From contig CP053169.1 in the NCBI GenBank assembly GCA_014607495.2, positions 186,001 through 250,000 of the forward strand: DNA of 64,000 bases, read 5' to 3'. Each line of letters begins with the position of its first letter. Position 1 is the stretch's first letter. A model generated the notes under the pieces. The model was not told the DNA's origin and made no database searches. It saw only the letters and a program-made list of their open reading frames with translations. This document shows positions 47,696 to 59,441 of the stretch, one piece after another. The position numbers were made by a program, and so were the translations under genes. The DNA is from Carposina sasakii. Taxonomy: Eukaryota > Arthropoda > Insecta > Lepidoptera > Carposinidae.

Positions 47696-49298
47696 ATGTT
47701 TGTTTCTTACGAAGCGTTGGCCACTTTCGGAGTTTCCACGGTAAGTTTTAATTAATATTGTTTGCTCAATTTTACCTTTTTCAGTTCCTTGGCCTTAAAA
47801 TTGGGTTATCTTTGAGATACGTGATTTGTTTATATAAATATAGTTATCTTTGTTAGTTTAAGAATGTTGAACCTAATTACAACACGTTTAATGTAACTTT
47901 TTGATTTTTGATTTGATTTATTTTGTATTTTAATTATTTCCCGTATGTACCTTCTTTATTACTTATTATCTGTGATGGATGTCTCTAGACTACTAGACTA
48001 TGGTACTCTAGATTGTGAACATGTTGACGTCATGTTGTGTCAGTAAAATTCGGGTCTAGAAGACCTAATCGCTAGAACAGTTCAACGTATGTCCTACTTT
48101 TATTTGTTGCGTCTCAGAATACTTATTAGAAATATACAGGTAGGTACGGAGGTAGGAAGTAGGTAGCTATAGGTTAGTATGGAAGGCGCTCTGTGCATTA
48201 ACTTTAAATGACTGGATTATTCTTAACTCCACTTGTTTAGCCATAATAGATTGTAAATCAGGTCGCACGGCACATAACTATGGCAAATAACTAGAAGCTT
48301 AGACAATATAATATATTTTTTTCGCTATATTCCCGCCAATAGCGATCAGTGAAGAGATTAAACGAACGTGCGAAAATTAAGGTTTCCTATAAATGCTTCT
48401 ATCTAAGCGCTGTCATTTCCATTTGGTCCCGATATACTCTACGTAACTATAGGATCTCTTTTACGTTCTTGCGCTTCAGGTCACTCTATTTGGGGAACAT
48501 GACGGTGTGTAGTTGTGTATATGTTTTTTTGTATGTAACGGAGATTTAGGTGATAGTGTGATTTACCCGTAAGGTACCACTAACATACAATAGTATCTAG
48601 GTAGTTTAGTTAGTCTCACTATCTACCTCTCTAACAAGGGAAAAGTAACAAATCAACCAGTGAAAGGGCTTACTCCATACATGAACGTATAAAGAATAAC
48701 GGACAGAGTCCGTCAGTGTTGTCAATACACAGAGTGAAGCATTCATAGTAAGATATTCCATGGAGTAGGGATGTGTATTGACGCGTTATCCACCCACACA
48801 TACAAACCATAGTAAGCTCGGCGCCTACTAGAAAATACGCTTACATGCGCAACGCGCCGCCACTACGGTGCTTCAATCTGTGCTTTGACAGCATAACGTC
48901 CGTTGTTCTTTATACGTTCATGACTCCATATCAATAAATCATTGAGTGCGATCCCTCAACCAAAGTTTACTCAACGCTTACCTACTCAGGGGTACACTCG
49001 TAATTGCCATTAAGAATTCTCAGAAGCTTAAATTCAAATGTTTGGGTGAAAAAATCTACCTTATCTTGAATGAATCGCCTCTTCAACAATCATCTGTTAC
49101 TTAAACTAATTTCTCCCATTTCAGATAATCTCCTTCTCAGTATCCATAGCCATATTGCTAACAGTAGCTGCTAAGAGAGGGTACTTCCGAGTGGGCAAGC
49201 CCAGAGGTGGGCAAGTTCTGCTCCCTCCCGCTGACCAGCCGAGGCCCACCGCGCCAGAACTGACCCCTCTTGCAAGCACTAAGCTGCAGCATTCGTAA
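47696..49298 (+). CDS. 72-aa single-pass membrane microprotein, family unknown, two exons
   Basis: Exon 1 (47696-47740, 15 codons) and exon 2 (49125-49298, 57 codons plus TAA) join in phase 0 across a 1.4-kb intron with a GTAAGT donor and a TTTCAG acceptor. The ATG is preceded by AAA. Residues about 13-30 form one hydrophobic helix (STIISFSVSIAILLTVAA), followed by a basic stop-transfer patch (KRGYFRVGKPRGG) and a proline-rich tail (LLPPADQPRPTAPEL). This suggests a short N-terminus outside and a C-terminal tail in the cytosol. The region upstream (47000-47690) has scattered CpG and no TATA box, which fits a broadly expressed gene. I cannot name the family. The reading depends on one intron prediction, but frame, splice sites and protein composition agree. 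Confidence 0.65.
48670..48930. mobile_element. MITE in the microprotein gene intron
   Basis: ATGAACGTATAAAGAATAAC at the left pairs with GTTGTTCTTTATACGTTCAT at the right, about 35-base arms. Confidence 0.6.
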
Positions 49299-49399
49299 AT
49301 ACTGACGTGATGAAGTAGAATAGCTTCGAAGAATGATGGTCCAGTCCAAACTCGCCACCTTCCTAATTCGACCTTTTATAATCGATGCATAACCTGTGC

Positions 49400-49980
49400 T
49401 AATGCGGGGCTTGACTAGAATATATCAGCTGCATCTCCTACCGTACATATCGTAAGAGTCGACTGAGGAACTCAGGGGTGTTCTCTCAAGCGATTAGATA
49501 GCAGTTTGTTTCAGATCTCTTACAACTGGCTCCGCTATGCTAAACGTGACTATAGGATTTTCTTCGTGGTCTTGTACTTCTGGCATAGAGGAATTAGATG
49601 TCATAGAGTGCTGATGTCCTACTAACTGCGTCGATGCACCATAAGACTTTCCGGTAGCTCACAGTTCCAGTCCTTGACCGTTAGATTGCATTACTGTAAT
49701 GTACACTAATGTACGTAATGTACAGTAATGTTTTTTTGAGGCAAGCGCGCTCCATCTTAGACTGCAATGGTGCATACCACCAGGCCCGTTGTGGTCAAGC
49801 GTAATCCTATTTAATATTTAAAAAAGTCAATCTAAGAGTCAAGGACTGGAACTGTAGGTACCGGAAAGTCTCATGGTGCATATACGCAGTTAGTAGGACA
49901 TTAGCACTCTATGACATCTTATTCCTCTATGCTTCCGGTTAACCTATTTTTGTGAACACAGTCGTATATATTTTTGTGTA
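49400..49980 (-). mobile_element. family X repeat split by the 350-bp inverted repeat
   Basis: TCAGCTGCATCTCCTACCGT on the left side; the rest (GTGAACACAGTCGTATATAT) resumes after 49932. Confidence 0.55.
49583..49932. mobile_element. 350-bp inverted-repeat element after the microprotein stop codon
   Basis: GCATAGAGGAATTAGATGTC at the left and its near complement ending CCTCTATGC at the right, with about 95-base arms (TCCTACTAACTGCG, GACTTTCCGG, TCCAGTCCTTGAC). Inserted in a family X repeat. Confidence 0.65.
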
Positions 49981-51889
49981 TAATGTGTATCGTATTTATA
50001 AGAGTTAAGAAGGTGATTAGTTGGGACTAAACACTGTGTTCGAACTATATTAATATGTTAAGCTAAGATGTCACAAAATCTTTTAGAAAATGTAAATCTA
50101 AAGTTAATAACACAATTATCTTCACTGTTTAAAAATGACATTTGATAGCAATATAACATTCATATTTAGGCAATGTTTAGCGTGAACCATGTTTAAATAG
50201 ATAATGTTTAGGAGTTAAAAAAATCTCGAATTTACTTAACTTAAAAATGGTACGTTTTTTTAGTATACATGTAATAGTTACGTTTAGTAAAGAAGGTGTC
50301 AAACTTCAGATCAATCTCTTGTTATGAATATTATAGGTACTTATTTAGGTACAAGTCTATATATAAAGCATTTATACATTTGTATTTCACTTTATATAAC
50401 ACGATATGATGAACCGATTTATCGAGATTTAGCCTGTCAAAATACGATACCTAAATATAGCCGCCATGTTGAATTTTGTATAGAGACGATACGATATCCA
50501 CGATGCGTGGTCATGTTAGGGGGGCTGGTATAGGTTACCAATTGTCCTATTTACAGCTAGTGATAAATAATTGGTTACAATATAGGTTAACTCCTATTAC
50601 TATAACAAACCGGATATTATATAATTCTAGAATATTACATACATGGTTATTTTTAAAACATCAATAACCTCGTAGGACTAGATAGCTAAAATCATAAACA
50701 ATAACATTTGTTCTACGAGTTTTATCATAACTCAATACATTAATTAAATGATTTTCCAAGGTTTTATTGTACTGTCGTGACATTTGTAAGTCTATGTTCC
50801 ATTCGTAGGTATACGAAAAGGTTGACGCCCGCGATCGCGCGCGCCTCAGTATTATGTATGTATGTACCAGACTTAAGAACATTCAGAGGTATGTAATATT
50901 AAATTGATATTTATTTTTGTATGAAAGTAAAATGTGACAAATTATCAAAACTAGTAGAACAAATGTTGTTGTTTATGATGGTAGCTACTACCTAGTCTTG
51001 CGAGGTTATTGATGTTTCTAATATTAACCCTGTATATTATTAATTAAGGGTCACTTTCATTATTGTTCTTTCATACCCATCGTCTACCTTAATTAAATTG
51101 ACCTATTAAATTAGTCTCTAATGATATGATATACTTATACGAGTATATTATGTAATATTTATGTAGGTATTTGACGTAAGTAATTATGTGCCATTATATT
51201 ATTTTTAGACTAAATTTGGCGTATAACAAAATTTATTAAAGATAAAAAATTATAAAAGATTTTTTTGGTTTCTTTTTATAGTTCCTTTTTTCTACACTAA
51301 CCCTGACTTAGTTAGACTAGACCCTGAGTTAGGGCTCCTGTCTCCATATATTTAGGTGTATAGTTACCAACAGTAAAAGCAAGCCAGTAGTAGAAGACCA
51401 AACGTTTCAAAAAGGGTTTCTTTGTAGAAAGATAACATGGAGATGATACAAATCAATATGTATAGACGATGTACATTGACCATTGATCAAAGACACTTAA
51501 CATTGGAGTTTACAACAATTTTTGACTCAGCTAAGTGAGCAACTGGCACGCAAACTAGGGAAACCCTGTATCTGAGGACTTTGCTCAGCCAAGGTTGTTG
51601 TTTTACATGCTACTGTTTATACTGCCTTTAAATTATACATACTCAGTTACTTTTATTGCCAAAGTGAGCATTTAGAGTACCTAAGTGTACAATTATCATC
51701 TGTATTGTAAGTGTATTTAACATGGCCCATACATGAAAAAGCCAGATCTGCACGATTACCTCACGAATGAGAATCTACATGAGCACGAGAAGTTGGTCAA
51801 ACTGAGAGAACGCCCCTTAATTCGACTTTTACGACATGCGCAGTAGGAACTTTTTTATGTTGTTTAAATTTACCTCCTTTTTTTCTGTG

Positions 51890-52000
51890 GTAGCGGTTTC
51901 ATTTTGGGGTTAGAACATAGAAAGTAACATATAAATAGACCATCGACAAACAAGTTGTTAATGCTTTCATGTCGAATAAATGATTTTGAATTTTGAATTC
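51890..52000 (+). mobile_element. retroposon 3' tail
   Basis: GTCGAATAAATGATTTTGAA then TTTTGAATT repeats, a LINE-type tail. Confidence 0.35.
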
Positions 52001-52084
52001 AGATACAGCTGAAGTATTATACTGAAGCCCTGCATCAGCACAGGGGACCTTTACAAAGAGCAAGCAATATTAATCAATACTGAT

Positions 52085-52450
52085 TCCACAGGTACTGGCA
52101 AATGATGATGATGATCTCTGACCGTATTTCAGCCAAGTCGACCAATCTCTACGGAGATTGGCCAGGTACGCATGATATATTATAGTGCACAAGTGTGTGC
52201 GCAAATACGGATGCACTTTCTATTCCGTTACTCTCATAGTCCGATGGCACGGAAAGCCGATACGATCGGAGAGATATCAGACGCAGGAGCAACGGTTTTA
52301 CGTGCTTTCCGAGGCACGAGCTAAGTGACAATTTTACAACATTAAAATCTGTACATGAAATAAATTCATTGGTACAGGCCCGTGACTGGGATCGAACTTA
52401 CGCCTCCCGCTTGGAAGGTGCACGTCTTAACCACTGGGCTATCACTGGTA
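52085..52450 (-). mobile_element. tRNA-derived SINE, family 3, full length
   Basis: The minus-sense head at 52380-52450 reads GTGATAGCCCAGTGGTTAAG and AGTTCGATCCCAG. The body at 52085-52345 contains CTCATAGTCCGATGGCACGG and GCTTTCCGAGGCACGAGCTA. Confidence 0.6.
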
Positions 52451-52744
52451 AATATACGCCTAATAATCTATCTTTTCATACGTCACTATGAATATTTAAA
52501 CACCATCTCCTATTCGCACTTTCTCCATGGATGAACCTATAACCTGATTGGTTAAGGCCACGGTTAAGGAAACGAGTGTCTGTAATGAAATGAAACTTCT
52601 CCGCAGCGGGCGGAAAACGGTGGGGAATCAAATCTCACGGGGAGCAGTATTCTTGAAGTAGGCTTTACTATCGAATAGACCTCAGGTAAAGTAATATATT
52701 AACTATATAAACATATATTAACTTCCTATAGTTTACCTTTACAT

Positions 52745-52850
52745 CGCATCGGCCTATTATAGTCCATTGCTGGACATGGGCCCTAAGGCACCCTACGAGG
52801 CTGGTAGTAGCCTCGCTGGTAGTAGATTTTGCCCATAGGGTGTTTACTTG
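52745..52850 (-). mobile_element. family S SINE, old divergent copy
   Basis: CGGCCTATTATAGTCCATTG, then TGCTGGACATGGG and TTTTGCCCATAGG, matching the tail in reverse. Confidence 0.4.
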
Positions 52851-53888
52851 TTATCTCCTCGAAGCCTCAAAGTACAATGTATCCAATTTGGAATTTAGAG
52901 TGGGTTGTTTGAGTTTCTCAAAAGACGCCATGTATAGGAAGACTCGCTGAGTTATTCTAATAGAGGGCTAGGTTGGTTTACGACTTTTATCTTGACTGTA
53001 CTGTTAATAAACCATGCGTCAAGTTACAACCTCGTTATATTTGATAGCAAAATATATTGAATATCAGCCACATTAACTGTGAATATGTAGCTTATACCTA
53101 GTGTTACGGAACGTTGTAGTCAGCCTATAGCAGCGAGCCATTAGCCACTACCTAGCCATTTGCCGTGCCCCTAAGTTACACCCCAAGCCATTCAGCCATT
53201 GCCTTGCCATAAGCTTAGACCTCTTACTGGCCTGTATGAGTAAGCCTTGACGGGGTGGGCGTATGGCCTAGCCATGCCATGCCTGCCTTTATAACCAAGT
53301 GCACGCCGCATTCGTGACTCGATTCCGCCAGCGACAACTAGTCTTGTAATCACTGTCTGATTCTTATTGGAAAATTATAACAAGTCAAGCCTATTGTGGA
53401 CCTTTTATTTACTCGTCGTTACACTAGTTTACAAATTTTTATTAGTAAGGCCCTTAATCTTTTACCAGAAACACAGTCTACTTTGTATTCAAAGATCTTC
53501 TAGAATAAGCCCGTCGTCAAATATTGAGTGGAAGCGACGACTTTTTTGAAAAACGTTTTGCCTCAGAATAAGATTTTGCCATCACTGCTGCAGGAAGGAA
53601 GGAAGCACTGAAGTCGACTGCGAACAAATAGAGCGACGACGACTAATCCTATTTGTTTTATAGATTTACGCTCGTATTCTTTGTGGTTACTTTACCTTAG
53701 AGGCACTCGGGTGAGTGAGAAGTAATCTAGCAGTCTCTTCTCTATTGAGGGATCGCCCACCACCGGGCCCTATACCCTCCGCTGACCCTCGGATCTGCCG
53801 ACTCATGATCACGAATACAAGACACTACAGTCGCAACGAGAAGCCAGTTCCAAGCACCTAGCATCATAAATACAACTAATCCGAAAAC

Positions 53889-53933
53889 CTATCGACATAT
53901 GTTTCGCCAACACCCGTGGCATCATCAGGATTA
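53889..53933 (-). ncRNA. hammerhead-ribozyme-like motif, copy 2
   Basis: Minus strand, identical to copy 1 through both core boxes, stem II, stem III and the GTC triplet. Stem I keeps only three pairs directly after the cleavage site (ATC/GAT) before mismatches. It lies in the left arm of a palindromic element (53740-54207). Confidence 0.5.
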
Positions 53934-53973
53934 GTTTTCCATGTTAATCTACCATGGAAAACCAACTGAAGAG

Positions 53974-54014
53974 TTTTGATGCCACGGGTGTTGGCGAAAC
54001 ATATGCAGGATTAT
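53974..54014 (+). pseudogene. degenerate hammerhead-like motif, copy 3
   Basis: The right arm of the palindrome keeps the stem II block and GAAACATATG, but CTGATGA has become GTTTTGATG and the cleavage triplet GTC has become GCA. It should be inactive. Confidence 0.5.
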
Positions 54015-54564
54015 GTTAGTTCTATCCGAAAACCTAAAATTTTAATTGGTTTTCGGATTAGCAGCTATGTATTTATGGTTGCATGCTAGGTGCTTGGATC
54101 TGGCTTCTCGTTGCGACTGTAGTGTCTTGTGTTCGTGATCATGAGTCGGCAGATCCGAGGGTCAGCGGAGGGTATAGGGCCCGGTGGTGGGCGATCCCTC
54201 AATAGAGATTTGAACTTCCGAATAGTGACGCCTGATACAATTCAATATAGCAGTCTCTTGTTTTCCTTATTATAACATGAGAGATGATTAAAATTTGAGT
54301 CATCGTCTAATGATATCGGGATTAGCCCCACCTGGACAAAAAATTGTTGATTCTCGATTTCTTATTATTTGTATATTCTAACAATGTTTTTCCAAATAGA
54401 AATCCACTTGTTCAGAGGGAGGGTAGGGGAGGGGTCAGTAATAAGCAGTAACCATTCTCGGCCGACCGCACGATCCTCGATTGTTTCTCGATATTACTGT
54501 TTATTGTTATGACCACTATGTAAATCGACTTCACACGAATTGCTTTTAATTTAGTAAAGGAGTA

Positions 54565-54690
54565 GGTACAGCATTCGTGCCGTGTGGTCACGGGCAGTCA
54601 GTGACGGGAGGTGGGCAGTAGCGCCTCCCTTGTTGAGGACATAGTCCGCAAATCACAATGCTCACCGTGGTGACTATGGACAAAAATAAG
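54565..54690 (+). mobile_element. family S SINE fragment
   Basis: Body blocks only (GGTGGGCAGTAGCGCCTCCC, GTGGTGACTATGGACAAAA); the LINE-like tail is missing. Confidence 0.5.
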
Positions 54691-54957
54691 CAATCTTATT
54701 TAACTTTTTGAATAATACTAGAAAAGACTAGAGTGATTATTGTTGATATAAAAAAAATTTACTTCTGTCCGCCTATACATATAAGCTAAAACTCCGGCTT
54801 ACAGTAGACCCTAAAAAGTTCCACTATCCCATCTGCTCTATCATCAGAGGCTTGTTATTAATGTACAAATTATAGGTTAGGTGAAGCCAAGATAAGGGAA
54901 CCTAAACTCGAAGGGTTCGGCTTGCGAAAAAGTTTCTTGCCGTCAGAATTATCATTT

Positions 54958-55170
54958 TGACAACCGAATAGCATAATTGGTAATGATCCTACCCATCACC
55001 ATACTTCTGGGTTCGAATCTTGGTAGGTGCAAACGTTGATGTAAGGAATATTGATTTTTGTTGCTTCAAGTTGATTTAATATCTATGTATTTATGGTTGC
55101 TTAGTACCCACATCCGAAAGGGATCTTAGTGTGAGACTAGGTTAATCTGTTGTAAAATGTGTGCATCACT
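54958..55170 (+). mobile_element. SINE family 2, divergent copy
   Basis: GACAACCGAATAGCATAATT head, GGGTTCGAATCTTGGTAGG, then GCTTAGTACCCACATC and GGGATCTTAGTGTGAGACTA. Confidence 0.55.
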
Positions 55171-55559
55171 TAACCAGACCCACAGGCTATCTAACACTGA
55201 AAGAATTTTTCTGTCTGTTCTGGATGGAAAATCTGACTAGTAATTTCAAACAAACAAACTCTTCAGTTTTACATTATTTCTACCTATATAGATTTTCCAT
55301 TTCATAAGGCTTATTTTTATAAAAAAGTTTTTTTTAATAATGCACAGCTTTTATATCCGCAAACATCAACATCAATTAATTTCCACATGTCCGGCGCATC
55401 GCGCTAAATTGTTTACTTTTAATTTTAAAAAACCAATTATTTACGTAATTACAGTGCCGAGTTTAATTATTTTAAATCATTGGATATTTTCGTTACCTTA
55501 ATTGAAACTGCTTCATTACTATTTATATTGGGAACGGTTAAGCATTTCACCTAATAGCC

Positions 55560-55625
55560 GCACACTAGCGTCTTTTGAACAACGCTGCGTCGACGCTGCG
55601 TCGACGCCGCGCTGACTAGTGTGGG
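55560..55625. mobile_element. fragment of the GC-rich foldback family
   Basis: CACACTAGCGTCTTTTGAAC, then AACGCTGCGTCGACGC and CGCCGCGCTGAC, resembling one end of 28007-28276. Confidence 0.45.
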
Positions 55626-55784
55626 GGGTCTCACTCGTTACCTGTATAACTATAATAATCCGACGTTATTTCTCGATCGAATCGATTCAGATTGATTATC
55701 GACGCTCAAAATACACTCGGACAGGAGACTCGAGACGTTGGCGTGAAAAAATGGGGCAATTAATTTGCATGTGTGTAGTGTTTT

Positions 55785-56135
55785 GACGGCCGACTGGTGT
55801 ATGTTTGTAGTGGCCCTGCTCGCTGTGCCATAGGTCCTGATCAAACTGTACCATTTTTCGGTTATTGTGGGTTCGACGTAATCCTAAATAACATTTCTAG
55901 AATCCCGGTAGGAGCAAATTTTCAAGATTCGTCGACTTTGACAGGCCCTCCTATATGATGGCAATGAGTTCGATGATGTGTTAGTTCCGAGTCATGATTT
56001 TTGCTATCAGATGTTTGTATACTTATCTATGTATTTATATACCGTAGCTTAGTACCCACGACATAAGACATTAGGGATCTTAATGTGGGACTAGGTTAAT
56101 GTGTTGTGTAGTGTGTGAATATTATATTATATATT
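55785..56135 (+). mobile_element. SINE family 2, copy with an internal insertion
   Basis: Head GACGGCCGACTGGTGTATGT to CATAGGTCCTG, then about 50 foreign bases before the box B side (AATCCCGGTAGGAGC). The tail is complete to ATTATTATTAT. Confidence 0.55.
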
Positions 56136-56490
56136 ATTTTATTATTATTATAGTATTGGACTTGTTGCCTGCAACTTTGGGGTAACGTGTTGGCATACCG
56201 AAATGCTACCATGCCTAACCGTACACGCTTTACAAGAATATTTTTAACATAGCACCTCATATAAAGTGCAGATTAAGGTTTTCTAGACTTTAGTGAAAGA
56301 TACAGAACCCGGATCATGATAATGTACCGTTTATTGAATACACGAATCAAAAACTGGATTTTCCAGGAAGAAGTCATTGCAAGATCGCACGTGACCTTCC
56401 TGTATGGAATTAAAATTACGAAAAGCACTGCTCATCGGTATTTTCGAAATGTCATCCAAGCACGTGAACGAGATAGTTCAACCTCGAGCA
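56135..56490. other. no gene seen
   Basis: Unique-looking sequence with short frames only. Confidence 0.4.
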
Positions 56491-56930
56491 GGGGAAAAAA
56501 TGCTCAGAAATAGGATGGTTACATGTGCACGAGTGGCATGTAATCCACCAAGATCCCTGAACCTGTGGACCGGAGTTATTGAACTGCCTGAGAAGAATGG
56601 TTCCCAAAGTAGCAGATCTTCGCGACAGGTAGACCCCCAGTGGTGTCCAGGCCAGGCACTAGACCTCGATGGGGTCTACGCCCATTTAGCCGGCGTGAAA
56701 AAAAGGGGGTATCACAGATTAGATAGGGCTTGTGATGATGGTGGGCCTGGTAAAAGTGGGGTCCACTCAGAACCAGAGAGCTTAACTAGAAAGGAGGTCT
56801 ATTGTATATGAGGAAATTAAATGCGTAATTTGGGAACCCCTGGTTTAATCTTAAAATGAGATTGCTGGGTAGTTCAAATGACATAATAATGTTTAAGTGC
56901 CAATAAATAAAAAAAAATATATAAATCACA
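56490..56930 (+). mobile_element. retroposon 3' end ending in AATAAA and an A-run
   Basis: GC-richer block (CCCAGTGGTGTCCAGGCCAG, GGCGTGAAAAAAAGGGGGT) followed by AT-rich sequence and AATAAATAAAAAAAAATAT near 56904. It resembles the 3' UTR of a LINE. It gives a misleading 135-codon frame at 56404-56811. Confidence 0.4.
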
Positions 56931-57562
56931 TCTAAACAAGAATTCCGTTGACCGAGTACCTAAGTACAAAGGTAATGATAGTATATTGCGTTTAATAATT
57001 TGCAATTATTATTTATTGATAATCTAATTATTGCAATGTTATTTATTCGCAAAAAAGATTTCTTCACAAAAGCAAAGATAACAGAAACTTTATACAAAAT
57101 TTTTTAATCACAGCCCAGCCCAATTATTGGAAAGATTTCATATTATATTCAATACCCAACTGGCGTCCGAAACTTCGTACTTATGAGTAAAATAAATATT
57201 TCTGTTCCGGACTACGACGCAGATATAAATAGATAACGCAAGTGTCTTTTGTTTTTAGTGTATACAGGTAACCTATGCTATGGTTTCAACTGGATCAATA
57301 AGCAGGCGGCGTAATAAAATTTCTGATCAATCCAGTGATATAGGTAAAACTAAAAAGTTTTCTTATAAATAACTTTACACACACGCGCACTACCTTTATG
57401 AAAAAGATTTTAAATATCCTTCTATTTAATACACATTACTTACAGGTAGCTCGCCTAGATTTTCTAACACAGGCGACCAGATTACCTCAAACAGATCTCA
57501 CAGCGACATCTGCGAAATATGCGCTTAATCCGAATAAGAATGATACTTCTTTCGCCTTGTAC

Positions 57563-57932
57563 TACAGGGTAATTTTTGGTCGTCAATGTTCCCGAAAACT
57601 ACGGAATCCCCTCATCATCACGATCATTTTTCTCCATGGAAGCATACCTGGGAAGTGTCTGGTTTCCAAAATATTAGGGTACAAAGTTGAATAAATAGAC
57701 TGCGCTTTTCTGTATAAATGCATATTGACGCGTGTAGCAAGATTTTTCACGAAAAATAATTTATATCTGTCTATGAAAAAACTAGCATAAACTCTGGACA
57801 CTATAAATTTCGCCCGATCAAGAAATTAATAATTTAGATCGTTTCCCAGCATTTTTTTGGCATAAACTTACATTATTTGATGTATAGAGTACGTGCCCTT
57901 CGTTAAGGGTGGCGACGGAAAAACACCTGTAT
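57563..57932. mobile_element. family T repeat, best preserved copy
   Basis: TACAGGGTAATTTTTGGTCG to GACGGAAAAACACCTGTA. Its ends resemble the CAGGGTG-type termini of two MITEs in this window. Confidence 0.6.
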
Positions 57933-58332
57933 AAGATCCTCATACTCCTGATATTTTTTTTTACAACATAATCCATCAACGAGTGGGTATCACCTTATAG
58001 TTTCTTTAGATGATGGCGCTAGTTACCATTTTGTCTCACAGAAATTGTTAGTTTCGAAATCAGGAATAGGAGTTATTCCATGAAACGTACTCTACTAGCT
58101 TAGCAACCGCGCACCTATTGGTACCTACACCCATGGTTCCTGAACGATAGAAAACAAGTTGCTTTGTCGGAGTGTTGTTGATTTAATTAATTCCCTTTCC
58201 CTAGGGGTTATAAGTTGGACAGCGATCAAGTTTGATCCCGTGTTACTAATCCTTATGCAAAATCTATATTTGATTGTTTTTGGATCATCATCTTCCTGCC
58301 CTTATACCATTATTTATGGGATCGGCGCAACA

Positions 58333-58600
58333 TGTTTTTATATCATCATCATCATCAGTCTACTGCAGTCCACTGGTAGATATAGGCCTCCCCCAGGGCA
58401 CGCCACAAGACTGCCATGGGGGGTATTTGCCCATAGTCACCACGCTGGGCAGGCGGGTTAGTGACTGCAGTTTGTATTTTGGACTATGTTGTCAACACGG
58501 GAGGCGCTGCTGCCCACCTCCCGGAAACCCTTAATCGCCTCGTACGATACCCACGGGCAGACATGGGGTGGTACGAATTCTAATCTGCCGGCACTATATT
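58333..58600 (-). mobile_element. family S SINE, near full length
   Basis: Reverse-strand copy with an ATCATCATC tail at 58331-58350 and all body blocks, close in sequence to 12935-13205. Confidence 0.65.
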
Positions 58601-58607
58601 GAAATAA

Positions 58608-58690
58608 ATTGCAGTGATAGCCCAGTGGTTAAAGACGTGCGCCTTCCAAGCGAGGGGCGTAAGTTCGATCCCATTATATATCAGCCATGT
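58608..58690 (+). mobile_element. SINE family 3 head
   Basis: GTGATAGCCCAGTGGTTAAA, GCCTTCCAAGCGAGGGGCG and AGTTCGATCCC, with no body attached. Confidence 0.5.
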
Positions 58691-58714
58691 GAGATTCACA
58701 AAGTGTATATAAAA

Positions 58715-58890
58715 TACGTACATATTACACAACTGTCTCGGTATGGGGCAGCCAGAACTGCAAGTTCATAAGGGGGATCCCGCAGCCACCTAGCTTATTG
58801 CCTGAGAGGGGGTTCCTTAGTCGACTTTTACGACATGCACGGAATGAGATGCAGCTGATTTATTGCAGCCTCGCATCAGCACAGAAATCA
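58715..58890 (+). mobile_element. family X repeat
   Basis: GGTATGGGGCAGCCAGAACT, CTTAGTCGACTTTTACGACA, then GAGATGCAGCTGATTTATTG. Confidence 0.55.
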
Positions 58891-59422
58891 GCACAGACTG
58901 TTCATTAAATTAAATTTCAAAATGCGCTGTTGATTTTTCATTCTGTCACTTGTTTAAGTGGAAAATAAAATTGTTGAGAAAAGTTTCAAGACAATTTTAT
59001 CGTGTTCCCGTTCAGTCTCTGTCATTTATATTATTCTATGTCAACGGCTCTGAACAAAACATGAGATATCATAGAGTAGTCTACACAAAGAGGTAGTCTC
59101 TGGTAAAGATAAGCTTGCCATTTGCATCTCTTCTTTAATGTTGTATGCCATATTTCTTTTTGTGTATGTGCAAGAAAGAATAAGAAAGAGTTGCTTGAAA
59201 TAAAATATCGCTTTTCACAGTTCAGGGAGCCGCGGCCTAAAAAATATTTCTTTATGTATGGTGCAATGAATAGACTACAACTTCTACTGGGATACTCAAT
59301 TACTTCTACTATATAATCCAAGTAATATAAATTCTTGTTTGTGAGAATGCATGTTTTTATGTATGTATCACGTTAAAACTACAGAACAGACTTTGGTGAA
59401 ACTTGTCAGTTAGGTATATAAC

Positions 59423-59441
59423 GATATATATATATATATAC
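59423..59441. repeat. TA microsatellite
   Basis: A run of alternating TA, about nine units. Confidence 0.7.

Larger units (their letters stand above)
49299..51250 (+). other. probable long 3' UTR or downstream flank of the microprotein gene
   Basis: No further credible coding region follows the stop. The stretch contains a family X repeat split by a 350-bp inverted repeat (49583-49932). ATTAAA at 51235-51240 is one possible polyadenylation signal, with weaker ones near 50741, 50897 and 51092. The true transcript end cannot be fixed from sequence alone. Confidence 0.3.
53740..54207. mobile_element. hammerhead-bearing repeat, locus 2, head-to-head palindrome
   Basis: Two units face away from a centre near 53945-53960. 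The outer ends read CTCTATTGAGGGATCG and, at the right, its reverse complement ending at 54207. Arms run about 230 bases and include the ribozyme-like blocks near the centre. Inverted partial units are a known habit of Penelope-like elements; assignment to that group is an inference. Confidence 0.6.

Noticed and set aside
53103..53382. Possible solo LTR starting TGTTACGG and ending TAACA, with a TATA-like box
   Set aside because: No matching target duplication on the two sides and no second copy in the window.
56404..56811. 135-codon frame on the + strand
   Set aside because: It overlaps a retroposon 3' end that finishes in AATAAA and an A-run; no conserved domain is visible.
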